A stretch of 64,000 bases of DNA from Symbiodinium microadriaticum (GCA_001939145.1 LSRX01000136.1:729179-793178), one strand, 5' to 3'; positions 24,281-35,885 are shown, counted from the first letter of the stretch. Program-made: numbers and translations. Notes: generated from the sequence alone by a model not told the origin.

Positions 24281-24429
24281 CCTGGGGGTTTCAGGCATTG
24301 TTGAGATAGGATTTGACACGTGCAGCTTTCGTTCGATTTGTGTCACACTATTGAATATCGTGTTGGGGCGATAGCCTTCGAATCGAATGAGTTTGCATTC
24401 TATACGGAGGAACTGAAGCTGGTCAAGCA
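24281..24429 (-). CDS. First-exon candidate between kinase and transporter
   Basis: ATG at 24429 opens MLDQLQFLRIECKLIRFEGY, then RPNTIFNSVTQIERKLHVS and PISTMPETPR. The exon ends at 24281 before a GCAAGC donor. It may be the true start of the phosphate transporter gene or the last part of the kinase gene. No domain is recognised. Confidence 0.4.
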
Positions 24430-24559
24430 TGGCCTAATTTCAGGGCTTAGGGATCTGGCGCTTTAGCCGCAACTGTATAAACCGGAGACCCTTGAAGCTT
24501 GATTTGATCCTATGGCCGCCTGCAAGAGCGCCATGCAGCTGCCAACAGGCTCAGACTAC

Positions 24560-25964
24560 AAGTTTGACAGGGTCGACAGCTTGATAACCTCGTATCGCAC
24601 CGCCCGAACGACAACGGTCCCAGTTCCAGATTTCAAGACAGGACGAGAAGCCTCCACCTCAGTACCAGTCTCCCAACCTCCGCAGGAAGCTGCAAGCTCT
24701 TTCTCTCTTCGAGCGCCCCACATCGCTCTCAGCAAGCTTAAAAGTTAAAAGGCAAAAAATAACGCAGCTATGGGAGACGAAAACAATAGAAAAGCCGCCA
24801 ACCTGCCCTGATCATTTCCGCGTAATGCAGCAAACAGTGTACCAGGACTGTGGCACATCTACCGCGCACCAGTCTTCCCATGTGCGGATCAAATTCTGCA
24901 AGCCATCGCAGAAGTTGTCGTCCCGTTTCTCGGCAGTCTCTGTGTAGTGTGCCAGATCTATCAGATGGACTTGCCATCGGCCTCCATGTCTCATTTCACG
25001 AGTTAGGAGAAGGCTGGCTGCTCTGAGAGTTCCGCCGAAGCCCTGCTCTGCCGCCGTGCTGATGGCTTTCAGCTTCCCGAGGATCTCCGCAGCCGCTCTC
25101 ATGTCAACTTCGCAACCTGCAAACACCGGACATGCCGGGGGCAGTTCGAAAGGCTGTGAGGAAAGAACCACGTCAAAATACGACCGCTTGCCAGAACCTC
25201 CCCAAGACAATTCTCAGTCTCGAGTTCCAGATCACGGCCTCGGCTATCTGGGCGGCACAGGCCGGCCATGCCCTCGGGCAAAGGTCCTTCCACTGCAAGC
25301 CGGACAAGAAAATACTCGAGCGATATGAGCGAGGCCTATGGGGCGATGTTGCAGAGTTCGCTCGAAGTGCGGTGAGCTCATGGCAACACCTGTGGGCTTA
25401 AGGGCGATTGGCATGTGAGCGAGTTGTATGTTTCGGCGCTTCTAGGCAGACTTCTCGATGTGTGCGCAGAGGCCATGCTCATCTTCTCTGTCTCGTTCCA
25501 GTTATGCTCCAAGGATCCGAAGCCGGGTGCTGAGGCCAGGAATGCGGGGAGCAGCCAGTCTCCGAACTCCTTCGTTTTGAGGCTGAATCGCGCCTCGTCA
25601 AAAGCTCGCAACGTATCGGACCTGCTTCTCCTGTGGCTACACATTTCGGTACTATTTCTCGTGGAACCGAAACGAGAGAGTGAGAGAGAGATCTATATAC
25701 ATATACATATACAAACACATACACATACATGCATACATACATACGTGCATACATACATAACTACATACATACATACATACATACATGCATGCATGCATGC
25801 ATGCATGCATGCATGCATGCATAACTACATAACTACATACATACATGACTATANCTGTGTATATATATATATATGTGTGTGTGTGTGTATACATACATGC
25901 ATGCATGCATGCATGCATGCATGCATGCATGCATAACTACATAACTACATACATACATGACTAT

Positions 25965-25997
<33 letters not shown>

Positions 25998-28117
25998 CAC
26001 AGGACTCGAAGCTGTGATCCGACGTGCTCGGAATCCAAAGGCTTTCATGAAGTGCACGCTGCCACCGCGCAGAAGCCAGCCGAATGAATGAAGACTCCGG
26101 CATGCAAACATTTTCAGAGAACTGGCAGCTCTCACAATGACTGCTGGTCGCAGAACTCCCTTCCCGGGCCTTCAAGTTGGTCGAGTTTAGCACCAGGTCC
26201 CCCGCCTCCCAAACTGACAAACAACACAGCCGTTGGCAAGACGACCAAGCTTTTTCAGGTCTTGGATGGCGACTGAGCAAGAAACTACTTGTGCTGATTG
26301 TACATAGATAGTAGCTAATTGGGATAGAATGTAGGCTTCAGCCGGGACATTCACATCTGCCGTCTAACCTGGCCAATGCTTGCGTGGCAATCCCTGGACC
26401 TTCATTCCTGCCACTCTAAAGCCATCCATAGCGCTGCTTGCGGAATAGATCTCATCGAACTTCTTGGACTCCTGCTGCGGGCTTGGGGTGCGATGGCCTC
26501 CACGGTTGACATGTGTAACGACAGGTACATGAGTTGCCAATCCCGCAATTCTGTGGATAATCCCTCCGCTGGCAATTCCAAAGTTGCCGCTCCTTCGCAA
26601 TCTTGGCGGGGTCTGCTTGGTCCTGTCAAAACAACTTGACCTCTGATCGGCCTTGAGGAGAGCAGGAAGGTACATCCCGTCACCCCGACTCTGCCCCTCC
26701 ACGCCTATGTCCCTACGTCCACTGTCAGTTTGTCAGCCTTTGCAACTCAAGGGTAGCTTCAGGTGCAAGTGATCCTCCCAGGTCTTCTTGCCTATCTTGA
26801 TGTCCAGTGTGGCGGTGGGCCCTGTCATGCCGAAGTAGGCACTGTTCAGCTCCATGTACTCCTCGGATGTCACGCGGTGCCCTAAGGACCTGGAGACACA
26901 TCATGCTGCAAAAACCACCTTGGCGGAAGATCCGACAAAAACTCCCACTCAATCGCTGGAAGCTTCAGCACAACTCGCAAGGCCGGGCCAGGGGACTGCA
27001 CCTTCAACTTTCCGAGTGCCGTGGAAGCCGCAGAGAAACGGTGCCAGGGGCGAACCTTTGGCTGTGGGCCGATCGTGGTCTGACTGCTGAGAGGCGGCAA
27101 CATGAAGCTGACTTTCCCGGCTGATCCAGTATACTCTCTAGGCTTGCACTTCAGAACGGAAGGCTGACTTGCCAACGCCCTTTGGCTCAAAAATCTTCTG
27201 TATAAGGAACACATCAGGGCATGCAACATGCTACGACCGCAGCTCCTACCGCTGCAAAGCCAACATCCGGCATGTGCCCTTCAAGGAGCTGCGTCCTCTG
27301 GCTAGCAACTTGGTGGACTGGTAGTGCTATGCAGCATCGGAACAAGCAAGGCTTCGATAAGCTGCAATCTCGCTGGAACACCTGCCAGAATTCTTGCGTG
27401 GAAATGCTCCATGCCACCGGCAACCCTGCAGATGGCCGACAGCCCAAGTCGCGCACTGGGAAACAACTGATCGCAAAAGGCATCGCCGATTTCTGTTCCC
27501 AACTGCCAGCTATTTGCCTAGAGCCCCGCTTCTGTACCGGCATGCTCGTGTTTTCGACTCACACACTCGCACTCGGCTGGCATGGCTGTTGAGGGTCTGA
27601 GCTTGCTACTTTGCCTGAGCAATTCGTAAGTGTCAGCGGCCTCGCCCCCTGATCCAACGGCTTCAATATGCGTGAACCTGCAGGGGCAAGGGAATGACAC
27701 GGTACATGTTTCATGGCGACTCAGTGCCAAGCTGGAAGTGAGATGCTGCTTCCTGTTGTCGCGCCGACTTGCTGCTTCAAGACTGCAGGCCGCGGACCGT
27801 CTGTGTTGATCATCATCTCGGCATGTGCACCCCCAGCTTTGCCGCCGAGCACCTGCCATTCCTCGCTCCTTGGTGTCCGGGCCCCAATTCAACAGCTATC
27901 CTCTTCTCCACCACTAGCACTCGTCGGCCCAGCGTCTTCGCGTGATGCTCGCGAGGGGTACCCAGCATGGCTGCAGCGGCTCGGATCTTTCTACCCTGCT
28001 CAAGTTGCCCCGGGATGATTCGATTTTTGCCTTTCATCTGCTGCCTTGCCTGCAATTGCTCGAGTCAACCTCCGAAATTTCGCATGCTAAGTTGACTACC
28101 TCCTTCAGACTCGACAT
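24560..28117 (-). CDS. Inositol polyphosphate kinase
   Basis: Phosphorylates inositol polyphosphates (IPK family: IP3K, IPMK and IP6K). Exons: 28117-28050 (ATG, MSSLKEVVNLACEISEVDSS); 27868-27773 (EEWQVLGGKAGGAHAEMM... AVLKQ); 27677-27615 (FTHIEAVGSGGEAADTYELL); ~27301-27254 (SQRTQLLEGHMPDVG); 26881-~26775 (GPTATLDIKIGKKTWED); 26471-26393 (FDEIYSASSAMDGFRVAGMK); 25153-24863 (HLIDLAHYTETAEKRDDNF, then CDGLQNLI); possibly 24657-24560 (SGTGTVVVRAVRYEVIKL). The family PxxxDxKxG motif is seen as PTATLDIKIG. The GFRVAGMKV block and the late ID(F/L)AH metal-binding motif are also present. Phases match from ATG through exon 4, with GC donors after 28050, 27773 and 27615. Whether the product is IPMK- or IP6K-like cannot be decided from the motifs. 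Its last exon and stop are not certain. It lies directly upstream of the phosphate transporter on the same strand. Confidence 0.88.
25679..26002. repeat. Compound microsatellite with fold-back symmetry
   Basis: GA, CATA, ATGC, TG, CA and TA runs. About 25785-25853 (ATGC run, then AACTACATAACTACATACAT, then GACTATA) is repeated at about 25898-25965. The part 25855-25890 is the reverse complement of about 25966-26001. A single N at 25854 sits at the turn. The block lies in an intron of the kinase gene. Confidence 0.9.
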
Positions 28118-28157
28118 GTTGAGACCAGTCTCAAATTTAAAACGGCTGCTGCGGTAG

Positions 28158-28358
28158 ATGGCCTCAGAAGATGACTATGGCCTCTGGCAGTTTGCACACA
28201 AGTCGAAGCCTGTCCTTGTTGCACCCCAACAATATTTCGAGCAGCCTGGGGTGATCGGCAAGCTATCGTGGCCTTTTGCGATGTGCTTTTCCACCCTGGC
28301 CGCGATCTCTGCGTTGTCAGCCATTGTGATGCGCGACGCAGCCGAGGGACTCGGGTAG
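28158..28358 (+). CDS. Small single-exon ORF with one membrane segment
   Basis: 66 codons from ATG 28158 to TAG. The N-terminus is acidic (MASEDDYGLWQFAHKSKPVL), and a hydrophobic stretch (WPFAMCFSTLAAISALSAIV) follows near residues 43-62. It starts only 40 bases from the ATG of the minus-strand kinase gene, which would make a divergent pair with almost no 5' UTR. The minus strand here is also open (MADNAEIAARVEKHIAKGHD, GC donor after ITP), so only one of the two can be real. Unknown family. Confidence 0.35.
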   Translation: MASEDDYGLWQFAHKSKPVLVAPQQYFEQPGVIGKLSWPFAMCFSTLAAISALSAIVMRDAAEGLG

Positions 28359-29108
28359 GGGCCGGCAACAGTACCGGGATGGGCTCTCTTTGCGAGTCGA
28401 GATTGCAAGATCCTGTCCCGCTGCAGTGCGACGATTGTCAGATTTGCTGAGCAAGGCCCAAGGCAGATAGCCCGAGACAGTCCGGGGAATCAAAGATGCA
28501 GCAACAACCTGGGTATTTTTGCGAATCCTCTAGGCCTAGCTCAGCTTCACTGTTTCCACATGCTGTGAGGCAAGGATTCTCAAGAGAGGTAAGCCTTCAT
28601 TCTTCAGTGGTCCTTGTACTGTCCTTCATTCGACGTGTCCGACGACCGAAAGCACTGTCAGAACAAATGGCGCATTTCGCCCATGGTGGAGTCGTGCAGG
28701 CATCACCAGGCCCTAAGACTGCAAGTGCTTATGACTCATTTGCTCTGCTACCAGTAGCATTCTCGATCTGGTCCCTGCCCCACTGAGACGACTACTTGCT
28801 TCTAGCGCAGATCAGCAACGGCACAAGGCGCAAATGGTGTAACCTCGGTCTCACTGCATGGCAGACCGACAGATGAGATATGTAAGTGCCCCTTTTGAAC
28901 TCGGTGGGAGGAAGGAGGCAGCAACCGTGCCTGTTCTGGTGTGCATGTGGCGTTCAAGATGTTGCAAACGCAGCGCGCTAGCCGGGGCTCCTGCCCAAGG
29001 ATGTCGCAATGGTCGAATGACAGCCTCAGCAATACATCCACATCCAGGCTGAGTGTTCGCAGTCTTCGGCGGTGACCGCGAGAAGACTGCATCTACTTCT
29101 AGCACTGA
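28359..29108. other. No gene firmly recognised
   Basis: Both strands have short open stretches. The best is 28650-28760, open on both strands, followed by a minus-strand frame at 28802-29105. None joins a neighbour in phase. Confidence 0.3.
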
Positions 29109-29906
29109 TTACACTTTCTTAAGCCGCTTTAATGCAAAGATGAAAGGTTTTCTTGGGTCCCTGCGATAGCAAACGGCGGACTCAGTCCGTGCTCGTTTAT
29201 TGGAGCGCTCGTCCTTGAAAGCACACATGCTTTGCGAGGGGAAACGTGGCTGATGGAGTCGTCTGCGGATCTTAGAAGTCGCAGTGGGTTTGGAGAAGTG
29301 GTGCATGGAACAAACCGAATTCCTGCGTGCATCTCTGGATGTGCCAAGCCTATGAATAGAGTTCAGGAAGCGAGGGACGGTGATTGAACAGCATATGGCG
29401 CTTGCAGCACCACTTAATCTCAGTCCATCTGGAGCTGGCTGACCACTTCAACCGTTGACATGCTTTAGATGCCCAGGAATATATGTGACACGGTTCCTGA
29501 TAGTACCCTCGGGTGCGATGCAAACATGCTTGACGCTCCGAGAGTGCGAACAATCCGCAGTCTACTCCAGGAACCCTCACTGCCTGTCGGGCTTTCAACA
29601 ATTTCTGAGATCTGGACCTGGGAGCTCTCCTGAGTGTACATCCAGTGTAGATATTGTAGATTCGATGGGTCGACCTACTATGGACCCAACATGACCAAGA
29701 GACTGTTCATGGAAGCGCAGCTGAACCCCAGTAGGATTGTTCTTTGTAATCTGCAGGGTTTCGGCGCTCTCTGTCGGAAAGGTGTTTGAGGGTTCAGGTG
29801 AAGACTCAACCAGAGTCTTCCAGTCAAAAAGTGAAGCTTTGAGGATAATTTGGCTTTGGATGCTTGTCAAGCCTCGGGGAATATCATGGCTTCTGTGTTG
29901 GACCAT
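29109..29906 (-). CDS. Unassigned gene, last exons
   Basis: The last exon ends with TAA at 29109-29111 and reads FKDERSNKRARTESAVCYRR then PFIFALKRLKKV. It is a basic tail that could hold a nuclear localisation signal. Upstream on the same strand 29906-29600 is open and protein-like (ASLFDWKTLVESSPEPSN, then ESAETLQITKNNPTGVQL). Splice joins were not resolved. No domain recognised. Confidence 0.4.
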
Positions 29907-30609
29907 TAGCAGGCTATCCTTCGTACATCAACAGAAGCATTCCATCGCAGTTGCTTGATGTTGCTCGCACTTCGCGGTGAAAGGTTTACGTCTCGGGCCG
30001 ACGATAGAACAACATAGGGCTCGAGCTGTTGATGCGTGTGAGCTATGGCGCGTGAAGAGCTACGCTTGCGCGCGAAGCACATCTCCGTCATCTGCATGGT
30101 CCGCAGACTCAGAGATGCACTGGATATAGCTCTTGATCTAATTTGTCGCGTTGCTTTGACATCCGCGAAGCACTCATGAACCTACTTCGGCGCGGGACCC
30201 TCGGAAGAACCTTCGGTGATCGGCCTGTGAGCTTCCTTCGATGCAATATCCTGCTGTCTCGAAAGTGCTGCTCGTTTCTGATCCCAACTCCCAAACCAGC
30301 ATCGTGCTCTGCGGACTTGGTTCGGCAAAAACCTCAAACTGAAAGCAACTAGAAGTCCTCGCAGTCACCTTGCAAGTCTTCCCTCCGCACGATTAAAGTC
30401 CCACCGGCTAAAAACCAACCCTGCGCTCTACTTTATCCTCGGCGGCGGTGATAGTCGAGTCTTGCTCCCGTCAAGGCACTGCGGAGAGAGTTTCGATAAC
30501 ATGGGACCCCGGCCAAGTTACTTCTGAGCTTACGGGCTTGGGCTTGACATGGTCGCAAGCGCCAGGGCACACGACTGTGTTGGCAGCTACACCATCCCTG
30601 TGACTCCGA
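29907..30609. other. No gene recognised
   Basis: Only short shadow frames. No splice-supported exon was found on either strand. Confidence 0.3.
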
Positions 30610-33184
30610 GTCGTGTTCAAGGGTGACTGTAACTACCGAAGCTCGCAGCATTAGGATCTGCTTTGATTCTGGCAGAGGTCCCAAATCCGAAACTCTGGAT
30701 TTTTCGGACTGCGCCGACGATGTCCGCGAGTCTTTTCGTGGTCTTGGGTCGCAGGGCACATGGAGCCAAGCTAAATGCTTCCATGTTGTAGCTAAATTAC
30801 TAAAAGGCAGTGGCAGCTGTGCAACGCAGGTCCTAGGCACGGATAACTTCGAGCTGCGACTTGGCTCCCGATGACGAACTGATGTCTTGTCCGCAACCAC
30901 TTCATGCAATGTTCGCCGACAAGAACATGCATTTCTTCCCTTTGGTGGTGCAGGGTTCACGACGACCGCGATCTGGGCTATGCTATTGCAGCATGAAGCC
31001 GGCCTCACATCAGTCCAGCCCCTGCGCATTTCGCTAGTGCCTCCTCCGTCAGATATCTAGCAGCGGCAATTGCATCAGCCTTCACGTGAACAAAGTTGTA
31101 TGAGAGAGTTCTCATGGAGCAAGAATGGAAGCAAATTGCTACTTCCAAGCCTTGCCTCCTCACCTGGAGCGATGACGGGAGGGTTCAGGAGGATGCGAAC
31201 CGCCTCTTCGGCATCCTTGCAGTCAGCGCAGTGGATCCCCGCATGCAAATGCGGCAGTGGATGTCCCTGTCCTTCTCAGTTATGCAGTACTTCGGGTTTG
31301 TCAGGACTGAGCGATGCCTGGCATCGAGAGCTTTTGCGAAACTCCCGCAACGAGACCAACTCAACGATCCTCGCAAGACCGAGATCGAACTTACCAGCCA
31401 GGGGATTTCCGTGGCCGTTGCTCGAATGCAAAGATCTCTGCAAAAGTGACTTCGCCGCTCGCCATGATGCCGCAGTGTGTGCAGTCGTAGGTCCAGGGCC
31501 CGCACTTCATCAGTGGTGTTCCCGACACCTTTACGCTGTCAGCCCAGCTAAAGTCGATATCATCAATGGCCACCCAAGCCTTTGAGGGCATGTCAGGTCA
31601 CAGCAGCTAAATGGGGCTGACATAACACCAGCTTAAAAGCAAGCTCGGAAGCTTCCTGGAGATGCACGTCGTTGCTTCTCTCCACTTGGGGTTGTCAAGC
31701 TCCGATGCCGGCCTTGACATCTTTGTGCTGCTTCAGCCAGCTTCCTATCTCTCGTGCGCGGCGCTCGGCCCAAATGATCGCCTGCACAGAGCCAGGCTTG
31801 AGAATCAAAGTGCTTGTGCCATGTGCATGCAGTGGGCCAGCCAGATGCTACCGCAAAAATGGTCCCAACTGCCTCCGCATTCGGCTCCACCCTGAAACGA
31901 CGAGTGCGCCTGATCAAGCCTCTGCTTGACCAGCTCGGCCGAGGGCTGGAAGATTGGCGTAGAATCTTGAATGCCAGGAATATCCTTAATCGAGCTGTGG
32001 TGCGTGGGGCAACAACGCTAGCACATCGGGTCGCGCAGGCATTAATATGAGGACTTTGCATGGGCCTGCAGCGCTTGACTGTTTTGCGAATTATGTACCA
32101 CTCTAGCACTGGACCCTGTAACGCCGCTAGCAAGCACTGTCCAGAAGACATCTGGCACAATGCGCAAGCACTGAAAGGAGGGGACGCTTTCACTAAGTGG
32201 AATGAGCAGGAAAAAAAGGCTGCGTCCCAGGGCACCTGGGCTTGAAGAGTTCTTCGGATGTTGTCCCTCATCTCCTCCCAGGGGCCGCTGGCAGTTTATT
32301 GGAAACTCCCGAAGAGCCAACCCCGTGAGCACCTGCAGAGTTGGGAAAAAAACAACTGAACTTTCCTCCTGGCACTTGTGAATGAACCGTGAGCACATGC
32401 AGCGTTAGAAACAACTGAATTTTCCTCACTGATGCTGCTTTCTTTATTGCAGCTTTTTTTACGCACTGGTCAGAAGCGCACGCCTCTTCTTCTAAGGCTT
32501 CTAAGTACCCCTTTTTGCAACAGGCTTTCCACTTCGCCCGGAGTTGGAGCAAGCAGCCCTAGCAGCTTCACTGCGGAAATCCTAAACCCCTAAACTACTT
32601 CTAGGGTCTTTTTTTTGGGGCGTTGCTCTGTGGCCCGGAGCCTCCTTCCGTCGCCACTCGGAGGAGAGAACGATCGAAGCACCGGTCCTTAAAAAAGTGT
32701 GCGCAGTCTGCGCTGCTCTGCGAGGAAGCGGAACTGTCCAGGATTTCGCTGCAGGGATTCCAGATCTTTCGCTGAAGTTCTGCTTTTTGGTGGATCTCCA
32801 AACCGTTTACTTGGATGAAGTGGCTGTCCTCCGACGAAACCGCACGATGACTTAGCCGATTCTCGATTTTTTTCCACGACGGACCGTTTACGCGACGCTG
32901 GGAGTCGAAGGGACAACGACCTTTTATGCGAGGACCTGCTGGACGCGTCTCTTGTGACCTCACTGACCGGTCTCGCAAAAATGCAGCCTAAACATTTGTC
33001 TTGGCAAGCTTGGGCCCTGACTGCTGCACTATCGCCCGCAGGTTGGACAGAGCAGTTCCTTAGCCAGGGTCATGTGGCACGGATTCTGCCTGCATCTCGT
33101 GGCATAAGCACTAGGGGCAAGATTCTGTTGAAGTCCGCTTCCTTTGCCGCCCGCACAGGCAGCATGACGCCATCAATGAATATC
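30610..33184 (-). CDS. HAD-fold protein, Swiss-army-knife RNA-repair type
   Basis: Minus-strand exons fit the order of the HAD domain found in Swiss-army-knife RNA-repair proteins. 33184-33090 (RIFIDGVMLPVRAAKEADFN) would be the first-Asp motif, but it reads FIDGV, not DxDGV. About 31994-31930 (IKDIPGIQDSTPIFQPS) matches the G..STP stretch. 31781-31713 (AIIWAERRAREIGSWLKQHK) matches R..EI..WL. 31579-31500 (AWVAIDDIDFSWADSVKVSG) is the WVAIDD motif. About 31266-31164 (GIHCADCKDAEEAVRILLNP) matches the terminal G...da..A...L. The 31713-to-31579 intron joins GC to AG in phase 0 (HKDVK/AWVAIDD). A further exon, about 30780-30610 (TKRLADIVGAVRKIQSFGFG), lies downstream. The SS.WR motif exon was not found. 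Expected activity is a phosphatase or nucleic-acid end-processing reaction, which is inference. Confidence 0.6.
32324..32440. repeat. 64-bp direct repeat pair
   Basis: CGTGAGCACCTGCAGAGTTG... at 32324 recurs with differences as CGTGAGCACATGCAGCGTTA... at 32388. Both run into AACAACTGAA(C/T)TTTCCTC. It lies in a gap between the HAD-protein exons. Confidence 0.8.
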
Positions 33185-33189
33185 CTGCG

Positions 33190-34640
33190 GGTCAGGAACT
33201 GATAAGCTGTGACAACACGGTCAGCTCTTACTGTCGAAGCATCTCGAGATTCTCTGGATATGCAAAGCATTGAACATCTGTCAAGTCCTCTTGACTTTGC
33301 CAAGGTAGGAAGTGTATAACGAAACTGCCCCAATGACCCGGAAACTTCCAGCCCTTTCTCTCTTTTGTCATTCTCTTTCTTGTCTACAAGGCACAAAACC
33401 GCTCGCTTTCTCTACCCCTCCCTGTCTCCCATGTACAAGGGCGCACATTTCGACGCTGCCAGCTGGGAGAAGGACACCGTCGACATCCAGGAATATTACT
33501 CTTGACCTTGCGCTCCGAGGATGAAGGGAGCTATTGCTGAGGAAGGCAGCGGGTTTTGGGCCGTGGGTGCAGCTCAGCGCTCAGTCAAGGCCCAAGAATC
33601 GATATCGCCCACAACCGAGTATTGTTTGTGTATCCCCGGCCTGTCGACGGGCGGAAGCTTCGGCCGCGTGCTCAGCCTCGAAACTCAGGATTTGCAGCAG
33701 AGTCTAAGGCCTTCTTGAGGGCATGGTTGGTAAACTTTTCGGGCTGGGGAGATCCGGCCCGGTTCGATCAAGTGGGCTTTCCGTTTGCCTGATGACCCGT
33801 CGCTTCCTTCTTGTCTCTCATCGTGTTCTTCGTGCCAGTAACGGAAAAAGTGTGATTCGAACTCCGTTTTGTTCCCTAGCTTTCCTACACGTGTGCATCT
33901 GAGAGCAGTGCTCGAACCGGCTTTGCGAGGTTCCCTTATTCGTAATTGCCAGCCCCGGTAGAAGCCAACGAACCAAACACGACCAGAGACACGATCCTTA
34001 ACAGGCGGTGAAATAGTCCCCACACGCCGATGCTGAGGGTGTAGCTGCTCGGCTTTGCGTGCCTTGGCAGCCGTAGCCTTGGCCGTCCAGCAAGAACTGG
34101 AGACAGGCTATCGTTTCGGTGGCGAACAGACTATAGAATAATGCTTTGCACAGCGGTTTCGACAATGGCAAGGTTACTATGAAGGCCTATACAGCAGCAG
34201 GAACAAGCAGCGATCCACCGATCACCGACGGGCCTTATCGTTCTCTGGATCAGGAGGGGGAAGGAAGTCGTAAAGGCCACCGAGTCCCAGGTCCTCAGTT
34301 CGGAACCCGGCATCTGAACGGCTTTTTTGATCACGCCGCTCGGAGTAGGGATCCAATTCGGCACCGGTCTTGCGGGACACCCTGCTTAAGATTGGGTATG
34401 TGCAACGGGAGGCTGATTTACAGCACCGTTCACTCAAAACACAGCCTTGCCACTTGCCACCCTTTTGTTTTTAATCTAGGGATCCCACAATGAGTCAGGC
34501 CACGCTGACAGTGCCATGCTCAGCATGACACCCACAAGCTCTGAAAGTCTGCGAATTTACACATATATTTTTTGGCATTTTTTGGCTATATATGTATATT
34601 AAAGATGTTTGTGCCAACCCTTCGGTGGCCCTGAATGAGA
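33190..34640. other. No gene firmly recognised
   Basis: 33685-34023 is open for 112 codons on the minus strand (SGRVWFVGFYRGWQLRI) and 33556-33792 for 78 on the plus strand. 34146-34490 is open on both strands. None has supported splice joins or a known domain. An A+T-rich TTTTTTGGCATTTTTTGGC tract is at 34567-34585. Confidence 0.3.
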
Positions 34641-34792
34641 ATCACTCGCCGTGGTGCATAGTCTTCTGCAGCTGACCCGCCAAAACTCCTCATTTCAATC
34701 TCGAACACCCCTTTTGCATCCAAGTCCCCGGACCCTGAAGATACTACTTACTACGCCTGCCATGGATATTCTGACTGGTACAATGAGTGAAT

Positions 34793-34835
34793 CGCATCAT
34801 CACCATGGCCATCATCATGATCATCATCCGTCTTC
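34793..34835. repeat. CAT/ATC trinucleotide microsatellite
   Basis: A short run of CAT units gives a His-rich plus-strand frame that is not considered a gene. Confidence 0.8.
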
Positions 34836-34991
34836 ATGTTACTTCAATACTACGGCTCGGATTGACTATGACTGCATCTAATCTAGGGGCCTTAATGATT
34901 AGAACAGGGTGTTGGGGGTATATCATACTATACTCATACTAAGGAACCCCCCCAAAAAAATAATATTCGTAATTATCAAGGCCCCCTTTTT

Positions 34992-35069
34992 TTACGTGTC
35001 TACGTATTTTTGAGACTTCGCCTCGGCAGGCTCCGCCTCGGCCTTGCGCTTCCTCGAGGGCTCCGACAT
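34992..35069 (-). CDS. Short ORF like the leader of dinoflagellate U-box proteins
   Basis: ATG at 35069 gives MSEPSRKRKAEAEPAEAKSQ then KYVDT and TAA. From memory, the basic start followed by an Ala/Glu-rich stretch resembles the N-terminus of multicopy U-box-like proteins of dinoflagellates. The U-box itself (CPIT...DPV) was not found within 1 kb downstream. It may be a first exon (possible donor TAC|GTAGAC) or a truncated copy. Confidence 0.3.
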   Translation of the reverse strand: MSEPSRKRKAEAEPAEAKSQKYVDT

Positions 35070-35339
35070 CCCTGCGCCGAAGGAGGAAAGGAAAGGGATA
35101 TGGATATCAGTACTACGATTATTATTGTTTACAATTCCGGCAGGCTAGAGAAGCCCAAGATTCGAGTTTGGGGTCTTGGGGGAGTTCAAAGAAGTTTGGG
35201 GCTTTCGACTCTGAGAGCAGCTTGCTGGTACGAGGATTGCACATTCATTGGCGGGCGACTGGAGTGGGGGGTTTGGCGCCTCAGGGTTTGGAAGCCTGGG
35301 AAAAAGGGACTCGTGTGTCTGGAAAGCTCTAACCAGTGA

Positions 35340-35864
35340 GCAAGAAGCAGCTTTGACTGATTTTGGTCTGCAGAGGTGGTAGTGTCTTCAACTTCCAACT
35401 GGCTCCCGGAAACGTTGTGCCATGCATTAATCTTCCACAGAATGAACTTGAGATGGCCAAGCTCAAACCCTGAATTGAGCCAGCGCTCCCCTCCAAAAGC
35501 AGAGCCCTACACAACCGCCCCTTTGTCCGAAGCATTCCGAAGTGTCCAGCAACTTCCTGCAGCAAACATCGGACCCCTTTGAAACACCGATAACGTAGCT
35601 GAATGCAGAGAGCTCCACCCGCTTGGGCCCAAAAGGACTCCCCTGAGCTGCCTCTCCTCCTACCCTTTCATGGCTCGAGCCAAGCATGTCGGGCAGCATG
35701 GAAAGTCTTGATGCCAAGGAAACTGTGATGACCCGTAACCCGCGGATGTCATATGATTGCAGTGGCCAAAAAGCCCATCTGAGGCTTACGAGTTCCTGCA
35801 CTAAGCTTTTGACTATCATGTTTCGGGATTTGAAGAGTCCAATGGGCTGAGCTCGTGGCAGCAA
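35340..35864 (-). CDS. Unassigned minus-strand exon candidates
   Basis: About 35830-35700 reads MIVKSLVQELVSLRWAFWPL then IRGLRVITVSLASRLSML. About 35470-35340 reads ELGHLKFILWKINAWHNVSG then SQLEVEDTTTSAD. Both are clearly protein-like on the minus strand in different frames, as expected of spliced exons. No domain recognised. Confidence 0.4.
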
Positions 35865-35885
35865 GACGTTTCCGTGCTTGCCTGA

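Noticed and set aside
25641..26135. Proteins of repeated Tyr/Ile/His or Met/His/Ala/Cys
   Set aside because: Simple-sequence translations of the compound microsatellite, one containing the ambiguous base.
34060..34090. Relict dinoflagellate spliced leader (CCGTAGCC...TTGGC)
   Set aside because: Only the first eight bases match. The rest of the leader is absent, so chance is likely.
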